Shown: piece after piece, positions 7,219 to 13,198 of the stretch
Position numbering within the stretch: the stretch's first letter is position 1
Layout of the letters: the number at the start of each line of letters is the position of its first letter
Assembly: GCA_035693105.1 (NCBI GenBank)
Contig: DASSHC010000428.1
Location: 1 to 18,656, forward strand
DNA: 18,656 nt
Source of the DNA: DASSHC01 sp035693105
GTDB taxonomy: Bacteria > Chloroflexota > Chloroflexia > Thermomicrobiales > Thermomicrobiaceae
Direction of reading: 5' to 3'
Notes under the pieces: generated by a model
The model's input: only the letters and a program-made list of their open reading frames with translations
What the model was told of the DNA's origin: nothing
Databases searched by the model: none
Translations under genes and position numbers: made by a program

Positions 7219-8016
7219 CTACGCCTGTGGCAGGCGGCGCGGGGTGGCGCGCAGCCGCAGCATGCCGAGCGACATGCTCGCCTTGACGGTGAGCTGCGGC
7301 GTAGCGCCCTGGATGGCGGCCTCGGTCAGGTAGGCGCCATCGCGGCGCAGGAAGCCGTCGCCGGCATCGGTGCTGCCGAGGGTGGTATCGACGCTGATGC
7401 GGGCAGCGGTCGAGGCCGGCACGCGGATCTCCAGCGAGGCCACCCCGGCGGTGACGCGGGCGTCGAGATCGCGCTGGAGCTGGCCGTCGAAGTCGAGCAG
7501 GTAGCTGGCCGCGCCGCCGTCGAGCTTGAACGCGGCGGCGTTGCTGTTGGCCAGGCCGCGCAGCTCCAGGTTGCTGGCCCCGGCGTCGATGTCGAGCTTG
7601 TCCATCGGCTGGCGGTTCGGCGCCGAGAAGTCGACGCTCATCTTGGCCGCGCCCTGCTTGATCGAGAGCCGCTCCAGCGGCAGGCCGCCCAGCTCGCAGG
7701 TGCTCTCGCTGGCGCCGGTCTCGATCGCCAGGCGGTAGGGGCGCGCGTCGCCCAGCGCCAGTTGGAACTCGGGCGTGCCGTGTTTGACGTTCGGCATCTC
7801 GCGCCACTTGGGCTCCTGCGAGATGCGCACCTTGCCACCGTCCTGCGTCACCGTGCAGGGGAGGTTGCCGGTCGGGTCGTGGTAGCTGCCGCTGACCCAG
7901 GCGCCGCCCGCCTGGCCGGGCTGGATGCTGAGGCGACAGGCGCCGACCGTTATCCGCAGCTCCAGCCGCTCCGCCTCCGGAAAAGGAACGTTGATCTCAG
8001 TCGTCGTGGCGCTCAT
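7219..8016 (-). CDS. Toastrack/DUF4097-like beta-repeat protein
   Basis: A 265-residue protein whose sequence is a series of short beta strands with repeating G-A-S-x-x-x-x-x-L-G-G-L type turns: GASESTCELGGLPLE, then GAAKMSVDF, then GASNLELRGLAN, then GVASLEIRVP. This is the pattern of the right-handed beta-helix or toastrack (DUF4097/LiaF C-terminal) domains found in stress-sensing envelope proteins. There is no signal peptide or membrane segment, so this copy is probably cytoplasmic. The start ATG 8016 has an excellent AAGGAGG six bases upstream; a longer frame to 8103 lacks one. It is the first gene of the minus-strand operon with the aldehyde dehydrogenase, divergent from the SnoaL-like pair. 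The role is unknown; the fold assignment is moderately sure. Confidence 0.75.
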   Translation of the reverse strand: MSATTTEINVPFPEAERLELRITVGACRLSIQPGQAGGAWVSGSYHDPTGNLPCTVTQDGGKVRISQEPKWREMPNVKHGTPEFQLALGDARPYRLAIETGASESTCELGGLPLERLSIKQGAAKMSVDFSAPNRQPMDKLDIDAGASNLELRGLANSNAAAFKLDGGAASYLLDFDGQLQRDLDARVTAGVASLEIRVPASTAARISVDTTLGSTDAGDGFLRRDGAYLTEAAIQGATPQLTVKASMSLGMLRLRATPRRLPQA

Positions 8017-8131
8017 CGCGCTCCTCCTTGCACCCTGTCGCGGTTGGCCGGCTTGGTCGTTCTTCCTCCCAGTCTCGCCCAACGCCGCCCCACAGGCAAG
8101 CACGGGCGAAACGGATCAAATGGCCCGCAAG

Positions 8132-8194
8132 TGAGCAGGAAATGAGCTGTCGGATGAGCAGTGGAGCGTACTAGGGTACGCCTATCGGCTCATC
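8132..8194 (+). promoter_or_regulatory. Nested inverted repeat with helically spaced TGAGCWG sites upstream of the SnoaL-like pair
   Basis: Three direct copies of TGAGC(A/T)G start at 8132, 8143 and 8155, which is 11-12 bases apart, about one helical turn. The last is part of a symmetric hairpin: GATGAGC (8153-8159), six bases, GCGTAC (8166-8171), loop TAGG, GTACGC (8176-8181), six bases, GCTCATC (8188-8194). It lies in the divergent gap between the toastrack-like and SnoaL-like genes, ending about 15 bases before the Shine-Dalgarno. It could be an operator or a leader RNA hairpin. Confidence 0.5.
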
Positions 8195-8222
8195 GCATGT
8201 CTTCTGTTGAAGGGAGTGGGTC

Positions 8223-8663
8223 ATGTCGGCGGTCACCGCCACGGAAGCGAACAAGGCCATCGCGCGGCGCTTTCTGGACGAAGCCTTCAACCAGGGGAGG
8301 CTCGAGGTCATCGACGAGATCATCGCGCCCGACGCGGTCGATCACGATCCCGCGCCCGGCCAGGCGCCGGGCGCGGCCGGGGTGCGGCAGGCGGTGAGCA
8401 TGTTCCGCGCCGCGTTCCCCGACCTGCGCATCGAGCTGCACGACCAGGTGGCGCAGGGCGACCTCGTCTGCAACCGCTGGACCATCCACGGCACGCACCA
8501 GGGCGAGCTGATGGGGATCCCGCCGACCGGCAAGCGGGTGCAGGTGCCGGGCATCGATATCGTGCGCGTGGCCCAGGGCAAGCTGGTCGAGCATTGGGCC
8601 ACGCTGGATCAGGTCGGAATGCTGCAGCAGCTGGGCGTCATGCCGGCGCCGGGCCAGGGCTAG
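8223..8663 (+). CDS. SnoaL-like ester-cyclase-family protein 1
   Basis: A 146-residue SnoaL-like (NTF2-fold) protein. Typical family features are NKAIARRFLDEAFNQG at the start, a DHDP segment, FRAAFPDLRIELHDQVAQGD in the middle, then RWTIHGTHQGELMGIPPTGK and a final strand DIVRVAQGKLVEHWATLD. Relatives include polyketide cyclases, but the great majority in bacteria are small-molecule-binding or isomerase-like proteins of unknown substrate. The start ATG is preceded by GAAGGGAG at good spacing. It is followed 32 bases later by a paralogue, so the pair is a tandem duplication and probably one transcript. No polyketide or other biosynthetic genes are adjacent, so polyketide cyclisation is not implied. 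Confidence 0.88.
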   Translation: MSAVTATEANKAIARRFLDEAFNQGRLEVIDEIIAPDAVDHDPAPGQAPGAAGVRQAVSMFRAAFPDLRIELHDQVAQGDLVCNRWTIHGTHQGELMGIPPTGKRVQVPGIDIVRVAQGKLVEHWATLDQVGMLQQLGVMPAPGQG

Positions 8664-8695
8664 CCGGGTATCGGGAAAGCGAAAGGGGAATCGCC

Positions 8696-9115
8696 GTGTC
8701 CGTATCCGTCGAAGCCAATGTCCAAATCGTCCGCGGCCTGGCGGATGCCATCTTCACTCAGCACGACTTCGACAAGGCCATGCAGTACATGTCACCGGAC
8801 TTCGTTGAACACTTCAGCGGCCAGACGCTGGACTACGCGAGCTGGAGGGGCCTGGTCCAGATGTTCTTCGCCGCCCTCCCCGACCTCCGCCTGGTCGAGA
8901 TCGAGCCGCAGCTCGCCGAGGGCGACAAGGTGGCCACCCGCTTTGCCTGGGCCGGGCACCAGACCGGTGAGCTGCTGGGGATCCCGTCGAGCGGCAAGGA
9001 GCTGCACGGGCGCGGCATCTCAATCTGGCGTGTGGCGCAGGGCAAAGTCGTCGAGGAGTGGAACGCGGAGGATATGCTGACCATCCTCCAGCAGCTCGGA
9101 ATCGCGCCAGGCTAG
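8696..9115 (+). CDS. SnoaL-like ester-cyclase-family protein 2
   Basis: A 139-residue paralogue of the preceding gene, aligning along its length (ALPDLRLVEIEPQLAEGDKVATRF, GHQTGELLGIPSSGKELHGRGI, WRVAQGKVVEEWN and MLTILQQLGIAPG against MLQQLGVMPAPG). The start is GTG 8696 with AGGGGAA about six bases upstream; the longer frame from 8207 is a shadow running through the first gene. The segment equivalent to DHDPAPGQAPGAAG is replaced by EHFSGQTLDYAS, so the putative pocket lid differs and substrate specificity has probably diverged. A strong hairpin follows the stop. Confidence 0.87.
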   Translation: MSVSVEANVQIVRGLADAIFTQHDFDKAMQYMSPDFVEHFSGQTLDYASWRGLVQMFFAALPDLRLVEIEPQLAEGDKVATRFAWAGHQTGELLGIPSSGKELHGRGISIWRVAQGKVVEEWNAEDMLTILQQLGIAPG

Positions 9116-9178
9116 CGCGCGAACGGCATCCCGCCTCTGAATGCAACCTCTCCATCATCCATCGCAGCCCACGACCGA

Positions 9179-9210
9179 GCCGGGAGCGCCACCCGCTCCC
9201 GGCACTGTTT
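9179..9210 (+). terminator. Hairpin terminator after the SnoaL-like pair
   Basis: A perfect 10-bp GC stem, GCCGGGAGCG / CGCTCCCGGC, with a 5-base loop, followed by ACTGTTT. The U tract is short, so it is a moderate intrinsic terminator. It separates the SnoaL-like transcript from the low-complexity gene cluster. Confidence 0.65.
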
Positions 9211-9218
9211 CTGCGGCC

Positions 9219-9261
9219 CGATTAATCGAGCATTCGGCTCCGCCGGGTCATCATCACCCGG
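9219..9261 (+). promoter_or_regulatory. Palindrome and hairpin upstream of the low-complexity cluster
   Basis: A perfect 10-bp AT-centred palindrome CGATTAATCG (9219-9228) is followed by a second inverted repeat CCGGGT-CATCATC-ACCCGG (9243-9261). Both lie 65-105 bases before the first cluster gene. The palindrome is the most AT-rich point in this gap and may be an operator or overlap the promoter. No confident -35/-10 pair was found. Confidence 0.35.
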
Positions 9262-9324
9262 GTTGCAGACATCCGGCTGGCTGCTCGGGAACGCCGCGCG
9301 GTCGCTATCCAGGGAGGAATGCGC

Positions 9325-10512
9325 ATGACCGGGAATTTCCGCGATCGCCCCTATGGCGGGGCGCCAAACTACTTCGGCGGCTACGGCCGCGGCTACGGCG
9401 AGGGTCTCTATGGTGAGGGCGGCTTCGGCGGTTACGGCCCGAGCTACGGCACCGGCGGCTACTACGGCGGCGGCTACAGCGGCGCTGGCTACTACGGCGG
9501 CGCAGGCCCCGGCTACGCGACCGGCGGCTACTACGGCGGTGGCTACAGCCCCTACTACGGATCGGGCGGTGACTACGGCCAGAGTTTCGGCAACTACGGC
9601 ACCGGCTTCACCCAGGGCTGGGGCGACTATGGCCAGAGCTTTGGCACCGGCGGCTATTACGGCAGCTATAGCCCGTACTTCGGCCCGACCGGCTACTACG
9701 GCAGCTATGGCCAGGGCTTCGGCGGCTATGGTGGCGGTCTCGGCCAGGGCTTTGGGAACTACGGCACTGGCTTCAACCAGGGTCTCCAGGGCTTCGGTGG
9801 CTATGGAGGCTATGGAGGCTATGGTGGTTACGGCATGGGCATGGGCTTCGGAGAGCCCAGCGAGAGCGTCGGCTTCGAGGAGATCTTCCTGATCCCGGCG
9901 GGCGCTGGCTTCGGCGGCTATGGCCAGACGGCCGGGCAACAGACCCAGCCGACCCAGCCGACCCAGCAGCCGCAGCAGCACCTGCAGCAGCACCAGCAAC
10001 ATGTCCAGCAGCATCAGCAGCACTTGCAACAGCACCAGCAGCATGCTCAGATGCACGCGCAGGAGCAGCAGCAGCACCAGCAGCACCTGCAGCAACATCA
10101 GCAGCACGCGCAACAGCACGCGCAGGCGCAGCCCAGCCGGCAGCAGGCGACCCAGACCAGGCAGGGGCCGCACGCCGGCAAGGGGCCCAAGAACTACCAG
10201 CGCTCCGACGAGCAGATCCAGGACGAGATCTGCCGGCTGCTGACGATGCACGGCAACCTCGACGCCTCCAAGGTCGATGTCACGGTCAAGGACGGTGAGG
10301 CCACCCTCGCCGGTGCGGTGGACAGCCGCTTCGCCAAGCGGACGGCCGAGGACGTGACCGAGGCGGTTCCCGGCGTCAAGGACGTCCATAACAATCTCAG
10401 CATTCAGCAACAGGGCCAGAGCGGCCAGCCCCAATCGCAGTCCGCGAGCCAGACCAAGGGCCGCACGCGCACCAACAGCAAGACGGCCAGCGAGCAGCCG
10501 TCCGCGCAATAG
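9325..10512 (+). CDS. Cluster protein A: Gly/Tyr-rich, Gln/His heptad and BON-domain protein
   Basis: A 395-residue protein with three parts. Residues ~10-207 are almost only Gly, Tyr, Phe, Ser and Gln, in repeats such as GGYYGGGY and FGNYGTGFNQG. They are interrupted by one ordered-looking island, EPSESVGFEEIFLIP (177-191). Residues 217-269 are a Gln/His tract in exact seven-residue steps. A GPHAGKGPKNYQRSD linker leads into a BON domain (~294-361), the small alpha/beta domain of OsmY and secretin-associated proteins thought to bind membranes. A polar tail ends the protein. There is no signal peptide or membrane span. ATG 9325 is chosen because AGGGAGG ends seven bases upstream; ATG 9319 abuts it too closely. 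The role is unknown; the composition suggests self-association. A terminator-like hairpin follows. Confidence 0.85.
   Translation: MTGNFRDRPYGGAPNYFGGYGRGYGEGLYGEGGFGGYGPSYGTGGYYGGGYSGAGYYGGAGPGYATGGYYGGGYSPYYGSGGDYGQSFGNYGTGFTQGWGDYGQSFGTGGYYGSYSPYFGPTGYYGSYGQGFGGYGGGLGQGFGNYGTGFNQGLQGFGGYGGYGGYGGYGMGMGFGEPSESVGFEEIFLIPAGAGFGGYGQTAGQQTQPTQPTQQPQQHLQQHQQHVQQHQQHLQQHQQHAQMHAQEQQQHQQHLQQHQQHAQQHAQAQPSRQQATQTRQGPHAGKGPKNYQRSDEQIQDEICRLLTMHGNLDASKVDVTVKDGEATLAGAVDSRFAKRTAEDVTEAVPGVKDVHNNLSIQQQGQSGQPQSQSASQTKGRTRTNSKTASEQPSAQ
9973..10131 (+). repeat. Gln/His heptad repeat within protein A
   Basis: It encodes residues 217-269. Val, Leu or Ala falls at positions 220, 227, 234, 241, 255 and 262 (248 and 269 are Gln), with QQHQQH filling most of the intervals. 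The codons mix CAG/CAA and CAC/CAT, so this is a selected protein repeat more than a slipped triplet run. Confidence 0.85.
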
Positions 10513-10532
10513 GCGCGCGACCGTACCAACCG

Positions 10533-10562
10533 GCGCCCCGCCACTGGCGGGGCGCTTGTCGT
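10533..10562 (+). terminator. Hairpin after cluster gene A
   Basis: A perfect 10-bp stem GCGCCCCGCC / GGCGGGGCGC with a three-base loop ACT, followed by TTGTCGTT. It is a strong hairpin with a weak U tract, 20 bases after the stop of gene A. It could terminate or attenuate transcription into gene B, or protect the gene A message end. Confidence 0.6.
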
Positions 10563-10709
10563 TCACCCCGGCGGCAGCGCCGTTCGCTAGCCCTACGGGT
10601 ATGGTTTCTGCTGCGAAAGCTAACGCGGTGACACCACCGCAACAGACGGCTATTGGGACCGTGTCGCGGCGCGGGGGCGACGGCGCGGGCTCGAAGGAGG
10701 ACGTCACTG

Positions 10710-11429
10710 ATGACCTACGGCGGTTATGGATACGGCTACGGCCCCGGCTACTACGGTGGACCGTACACGCCGACGGAGTACAACGCCGGCGGCTACTGGG
10801 AGCCCGGCTACTACGACTACTGGGGCACCTGGATCCCCGGTCACTGGCAGAACACCGGCATGAGCACGGGCTTCGCAGGCTACGGCACGGAGTTCGATCA
10901 GGGCTTCGGCGGCTACGGCAGCGGCTTCAACCAGGGCTTCAACCAGGGTGGCTACTGGGTGCCCGGCTATTACGACGCCTTCGGCAACTGGATTCCCGGC
11001 CACTGGCATTACAGTGGCGCCGGCTTCACCGGCGGCGGTTTTGGCGGCTACGGGACGGGCTTCAGCGGCGGCTTCAACCAGAGCGGCTTCTGGGTCCCCG
11101 GTTACTACGATTACTGGGGTAACTGGATCCCGGGCCACTGGGACTACACCGGCGGCGGCTCCGGCATGGGCATGGGCTTCAACCAGGGCTTCAGTGGCTA
11201 TGGTGGCGGCTTCAACCAGGGCTTCGCCGGCTACGGCGGCGGTTTCAACCAGGGTGGCAACTGGGTGCCGGGCTACTATGACTACTGGGGCAACTGGATC
11301 CCCGGTCACTGGCACAACACCGGCTTCGGTGGTGGCATGGGCTTCCAGGGTGGCTCCGGCGGCCACTGGATCCCCGGTCACTACGACATGTACGGCAACT
11401 GGATCCCCGGCTACTGGAGCTACTACTAG
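10710..11429 (+). CDS. Cluster protein B: Trp-Pro-Gly repeat protein
   Basis: A 239-residue protein without a BON domain. It has five copies of a 17-residue unit W-x-P-G-(Y/H)-Y-D-x-x-G-x-W-I-P-G-(H/Y)-W at residues 30-46, 83-99, 128-144, 185-201 and 220-236. These are separated by linkers such as GFGGYGSGFNQGF that match the low-complexity region of protein A. The unit recalls YXWXPG-type repeat proteins of unknown function, which are usually secreted, but no signal peptide is present here: the protein starts MTYGGYGYGYGPGYYGG. AAGGAGG lies nine bases before ATG 10710. It is extremely rich in aromatic residues and almost free of Lys, Arg, Leu and Cys. It is probably a structural or scaffold partner of the neighbouring BON proteins; this is inference from composition and context. 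Confidence 0.85.
   Translation: MTYGGYGYGYGPGYYGGPYTPTEYNAGGYWEPGYYDYWGTWIPGHWQNTGMSTGFAGYGTEFDQGFGGYGSGFNQGFNQGGYWVPGYYDAFGNWIPGHWHYSGAGFTGGGFGGYGTGFSGGFNQSGFWVPGYYDYWGNWIPGHWDYTGGGSGMGMGFNQGFSGYGGGFNQGFAGYGGGFNQGGNWVPGYYDYWGNWIPGHWHNTGFGGGMGFQGGSGGHWIPGHYDMYGNWIPGYWSYY
10797..11417 (+). repeat. Five 17-residue W-x-P-G repeats in protein B
   Basis: The repeat units start at codons for W30, W83, W128, W185 and W220. Each is two half units, WxPGYYD and GNWIPGHW. The spacing between units (53, 45, 57 and 35 residues) varies because the Gly-rich linkers differ in length. Confidence 0.9.
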
Positions 11430-11448
11430 GAACGAGTAGGCAGGAAGC

Positions 11449-11479
11449 ACGCGCCGCCGGCCTGGTCGCCGCGGCGCGT
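11449..11479 (+). terminator. Hairpin after cluster gene B
   Basis: A 9-bp stem ACGCGCCGC / GCGGCGCGT with a 13-base loop, 20 bases after the gene B stop. It is followed by TTCCC without a U tract. It is positioned like the hairpin after gene A and may be a partial terminator or an mRNA-stabilising structure. Confidence 0.45.
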
Positions 11480-11553
11480 TCCCGGGCGGCGGCGTCCCCC
11501 GACCGTCCGCCTGGGCCCGGACCATTTAGGCTCGATCGGCAGAGGAGGTACGC

Positions 11554-12204
11554 ATGAGTAGCCGCTGGAACACGAACAACCCGCAACGCGGCCCCGGCGG
11601 CAACCAGCCAAATCAGCTCGGCGGCGTCAGCGGCCCCGGCTTCGGCCAGGGCTACCCCTTCTACGGCGGCGGCTTCGGCCCCAGCTACTGGACCAGCGGC
11701 CAGGGCGGCTACGCCTTCGGCGGCTTCTACGGCAGCGGCGGCCTCAGCCACGGCCGCTACGGGCAGGGGTGGGCTCGGCTCGGCGCCAACCAGGGGCAGG
11801 GCTTCGGCAGCAGCTACCAGGAGGGCGTCTATGGCGGCGGCTCCGGCCTCGGCTACGGCGGCTTCGGGCCCTACGGCCATCCCTACCAGGGCCAGAACTT
11901 TGGCCTCGGCTATGGCTACGGCAGCTACGGCGCCCGGCCCACCCCCATCCCCGGCCCCCACGCCGGCAAAGGCCCACGCAACTATCAGCGCACCGACGCC
12001 GAGCTGCAGGACGCCATCTGCCATCGTCTGAGCCAGGACGGCTTCGACACCAGCCGCATCGACGTCGCCGTGCACCATGGCCAGGTCACGCTCTCGGGCA
12101 GCGTCGCCTCGCGTCCGTGGAAGCGGCGCGCGGAGGATGTCGCCGAGTCGGTCGGCGGCGTCGTCGACGTGCATAACCGGCTGCGTATCACCGCGACGCC
12201 TTGA
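11554..12204 (+). CDS. Cluster protein C: Gly/Tyr-rich BON-domain protein
   Basis: A 216-residue protein. The first ~130 residues are low complexity (FGQGYPFYGGGFGPSYW, YGGGSGLGYGGFGPYG), with Gly, Tyr, Phe and Gln dominating. The linker PGPHAGKGPRNYQRTD leads to a C-terminal BON domain (~147-213) that ends at VVDVHNRLRI. The linker is nearly the same as in protein A, so the two share an ancestor, but the BON sequence has diverged more (for example FDTSRIDVAVHHGQVTLSG). There is no signal peptide, and the start region SSRWNTNNPQRGPGGNQ is polar. AGGAGG lies five bases before the ATG. It lacks the Gln/His tract of A. It is probably part of the same assembly. Confidence 0.85.
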   Translation: MSSRWNTNNPQRGPGGNQPNQLGGVSGPGFGQGYPFYGGGFGPSYWTSGQGGYAFGGFYGSGGLSHGRYGQGWARLGANQGQGFGSSYQEGVYGGGSGLGYGGFGPYGHPYQGQNFGLGYGYGSYGARPTPIPGPHAGKGPRNYQRTDAELQDAICHRLSQDGFDTSRIDVAVHHGQVTLSGSVASRPWKRRAEDVAESVGGVVDVHNRLRITATP

Positions 12205-12300
12205 GCCGCCGCGCTCACCTGGCATGCTTCCTGCACCGACTCCCTGACCGCACGCACGAGCGAGCAACGCGCTCAGTCGCAAAGAGCTAAGGAGACAGAC

Positions 12301-13155
12301 ATGCCAGGTTGGGCCAACATCGACTACGGCGGGCAGGACCCGCGCTTCGGCGACTACTACGGCGAGGGCTACAGCGGCTACGACGCCAACCCCTACCTCG
12401 GCTACTACGGCGGCTACAACACCGGCACGTACGCCTTTCCCAACACCGCCGCTTCGGCCGGCGGCTACGGGCCGCAGCGCTTCGCCTACCCCAACGTCGG
12501 GAGCCCCTACGGCAGCGGTTATTATGGCACCGACGAGTACGGCTACCCCTTCTACGGCACCGGCTACGGCCTGCCACCTCGTGGCGGCGCCAATGCCAAC
12601 CCCACCCCGCAGTACCCCGGCTTCGGGCCAACCACCGGCTACGGCCGGCAGATGTCCGGCTATCTGCGCGGCGGCCAGGGCCAGGGCTGGCAGCAAGGGC
12701 CGCACGCCGGCAAGGGGCCGAAGCGGAGCGACAGCCGCATTCAGGACGAGGTCAGCCAGCGCCTGACCCAGCACGGCCAGCTCGATGCCTCCAACATCGA
12801 CGTCAACGCCAGCAACGGCGTGGTCACGCTTACCGGCACGGTGGATTCGCGCCAGGCGAAGCGCACAGCGGATCAGCTGGCCGACGCCGTCCCCGGTGTG
12901 CAAGATGTCCTCAACCGGCTCACGATCCAGCAGGGCGGTCAGTCGGGGCAGCCGAGCCAGCGGCAGGCACAGGCGTCCGGCACGGTCACGCGGCGCACCG
13001 GCTCGCGGGCGAGCGCGGCCAGTCAGGGCCAGGGCCAGGGCCAGGAGCAGCAGCACGATCTGCCGGCCACCATCGAGGAGAGCCCGCCGATCGTCATCCC
13101 GGCGACCGGGGCGCGGTCGAGCAGCAAACAACCGCCCAAGACGCAGGGCCGCTAG
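12301..13155 (+). CDS. Cluster protein D: Tyr/Gly-rich BON-domain protein with polar tail
   Basis: A 284-residue protein. The N-terminal ~130 residues are Gly/Tyr/Pro-rich but less repetitive than in A (DYYGEGYSGYDANPYLGYYGG). The linker GPHAGKGPKRSDSR follows, then a BON domain (~143-209), then a 70-residue disordered tail with Ser, Gln and Arg (QGQGQGQEQQ, then EESPPIVIPATG). The tail resembles the tail of protein A in position and polarity. The BON entry segment is almost identical at DNA level to that of gene E. AAGGAG lies before ATG 12301, and no terminator-like hairpin stands between it and gene E. No signal peptide. Confidence 0.85.
   Translation: MPGWANIDYGGQDPRFGDYYGEGYSGYDANPYLGYYGGYNTGTYAFPNTAASAGGYGPQRFAYPNVGSPYGSGYYGTDEYGYPFYGTGYGLPPRGGANANPTPQYPGFGPTTGYGRQMSGYLRGGQGQGWQQGPHAGKGPKRSDSRIQDEVSQRLTQHGQLDASNIDVNASNGVVTLTGTVDSRQAKRTADQLADAVPGVQDVLNRLTIQQGGQSGQPSQRQAQASGTVTRRTGSRASAASQGQGQGQEQQHDLPATIEESPPIVIPATGARSSSKQPPKTQGR
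12697..12806 (+). repeat. 110-base tract shared with gene E (copy 1)
   Basis: By direct comparison it is identical to 13517-13626 except at two positions. It covers the GPHAGKGPKRSDSRIQDEV linker and the first BON helix. Similarity falls sharply after the CGTCAA at its 3' end, which suggests recent gene conversion or duplication. Confidence 0.9.
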
Positions 13156-13198
13156 GCGGCCGGCGGGCAGGCAGCACCACTACAGGGAGGAATGGCAG

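Noticed and set aside
9290..9315. ECF-type promoter starting GGAAC just upstream of gene A
   Set aside because: The transcription start would fall in or after the ribosome binding site, so it cannot serve gene A.
9361..9840. CRISPR-like regular repeats
   Set aside because: The periodicity is of Gly/Tyr codons within an open reading frame; there are no fixed-length repeats with unique spacers and no cas genes.
10582..10602. SigB-like promoter GTTCGC...GGGTAT upstream of gene B
   Set aside because: The spacer is only nine bases against the usual 12-15, and the -35 match is weak.
9112..10707. 531-residue minus-strand frame with Leu-rich, membrane-like stretches opposite gene A
   Set aside because: It is the complement of Gln/His codons (CTG/GTG reads as Leu/Val) and of Gly/Tyr repeats. 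It has no ribosome site and no family resemblance, and gene A on the other strand has clear domains.
11245..13131. 628-residue minus-strand frame opposite genes B, C and D
   Set aside because: A GC-rich third-position shadow made of Ala/Val/Gly runs; it spans three well-supported genes and has no recognisable motif.
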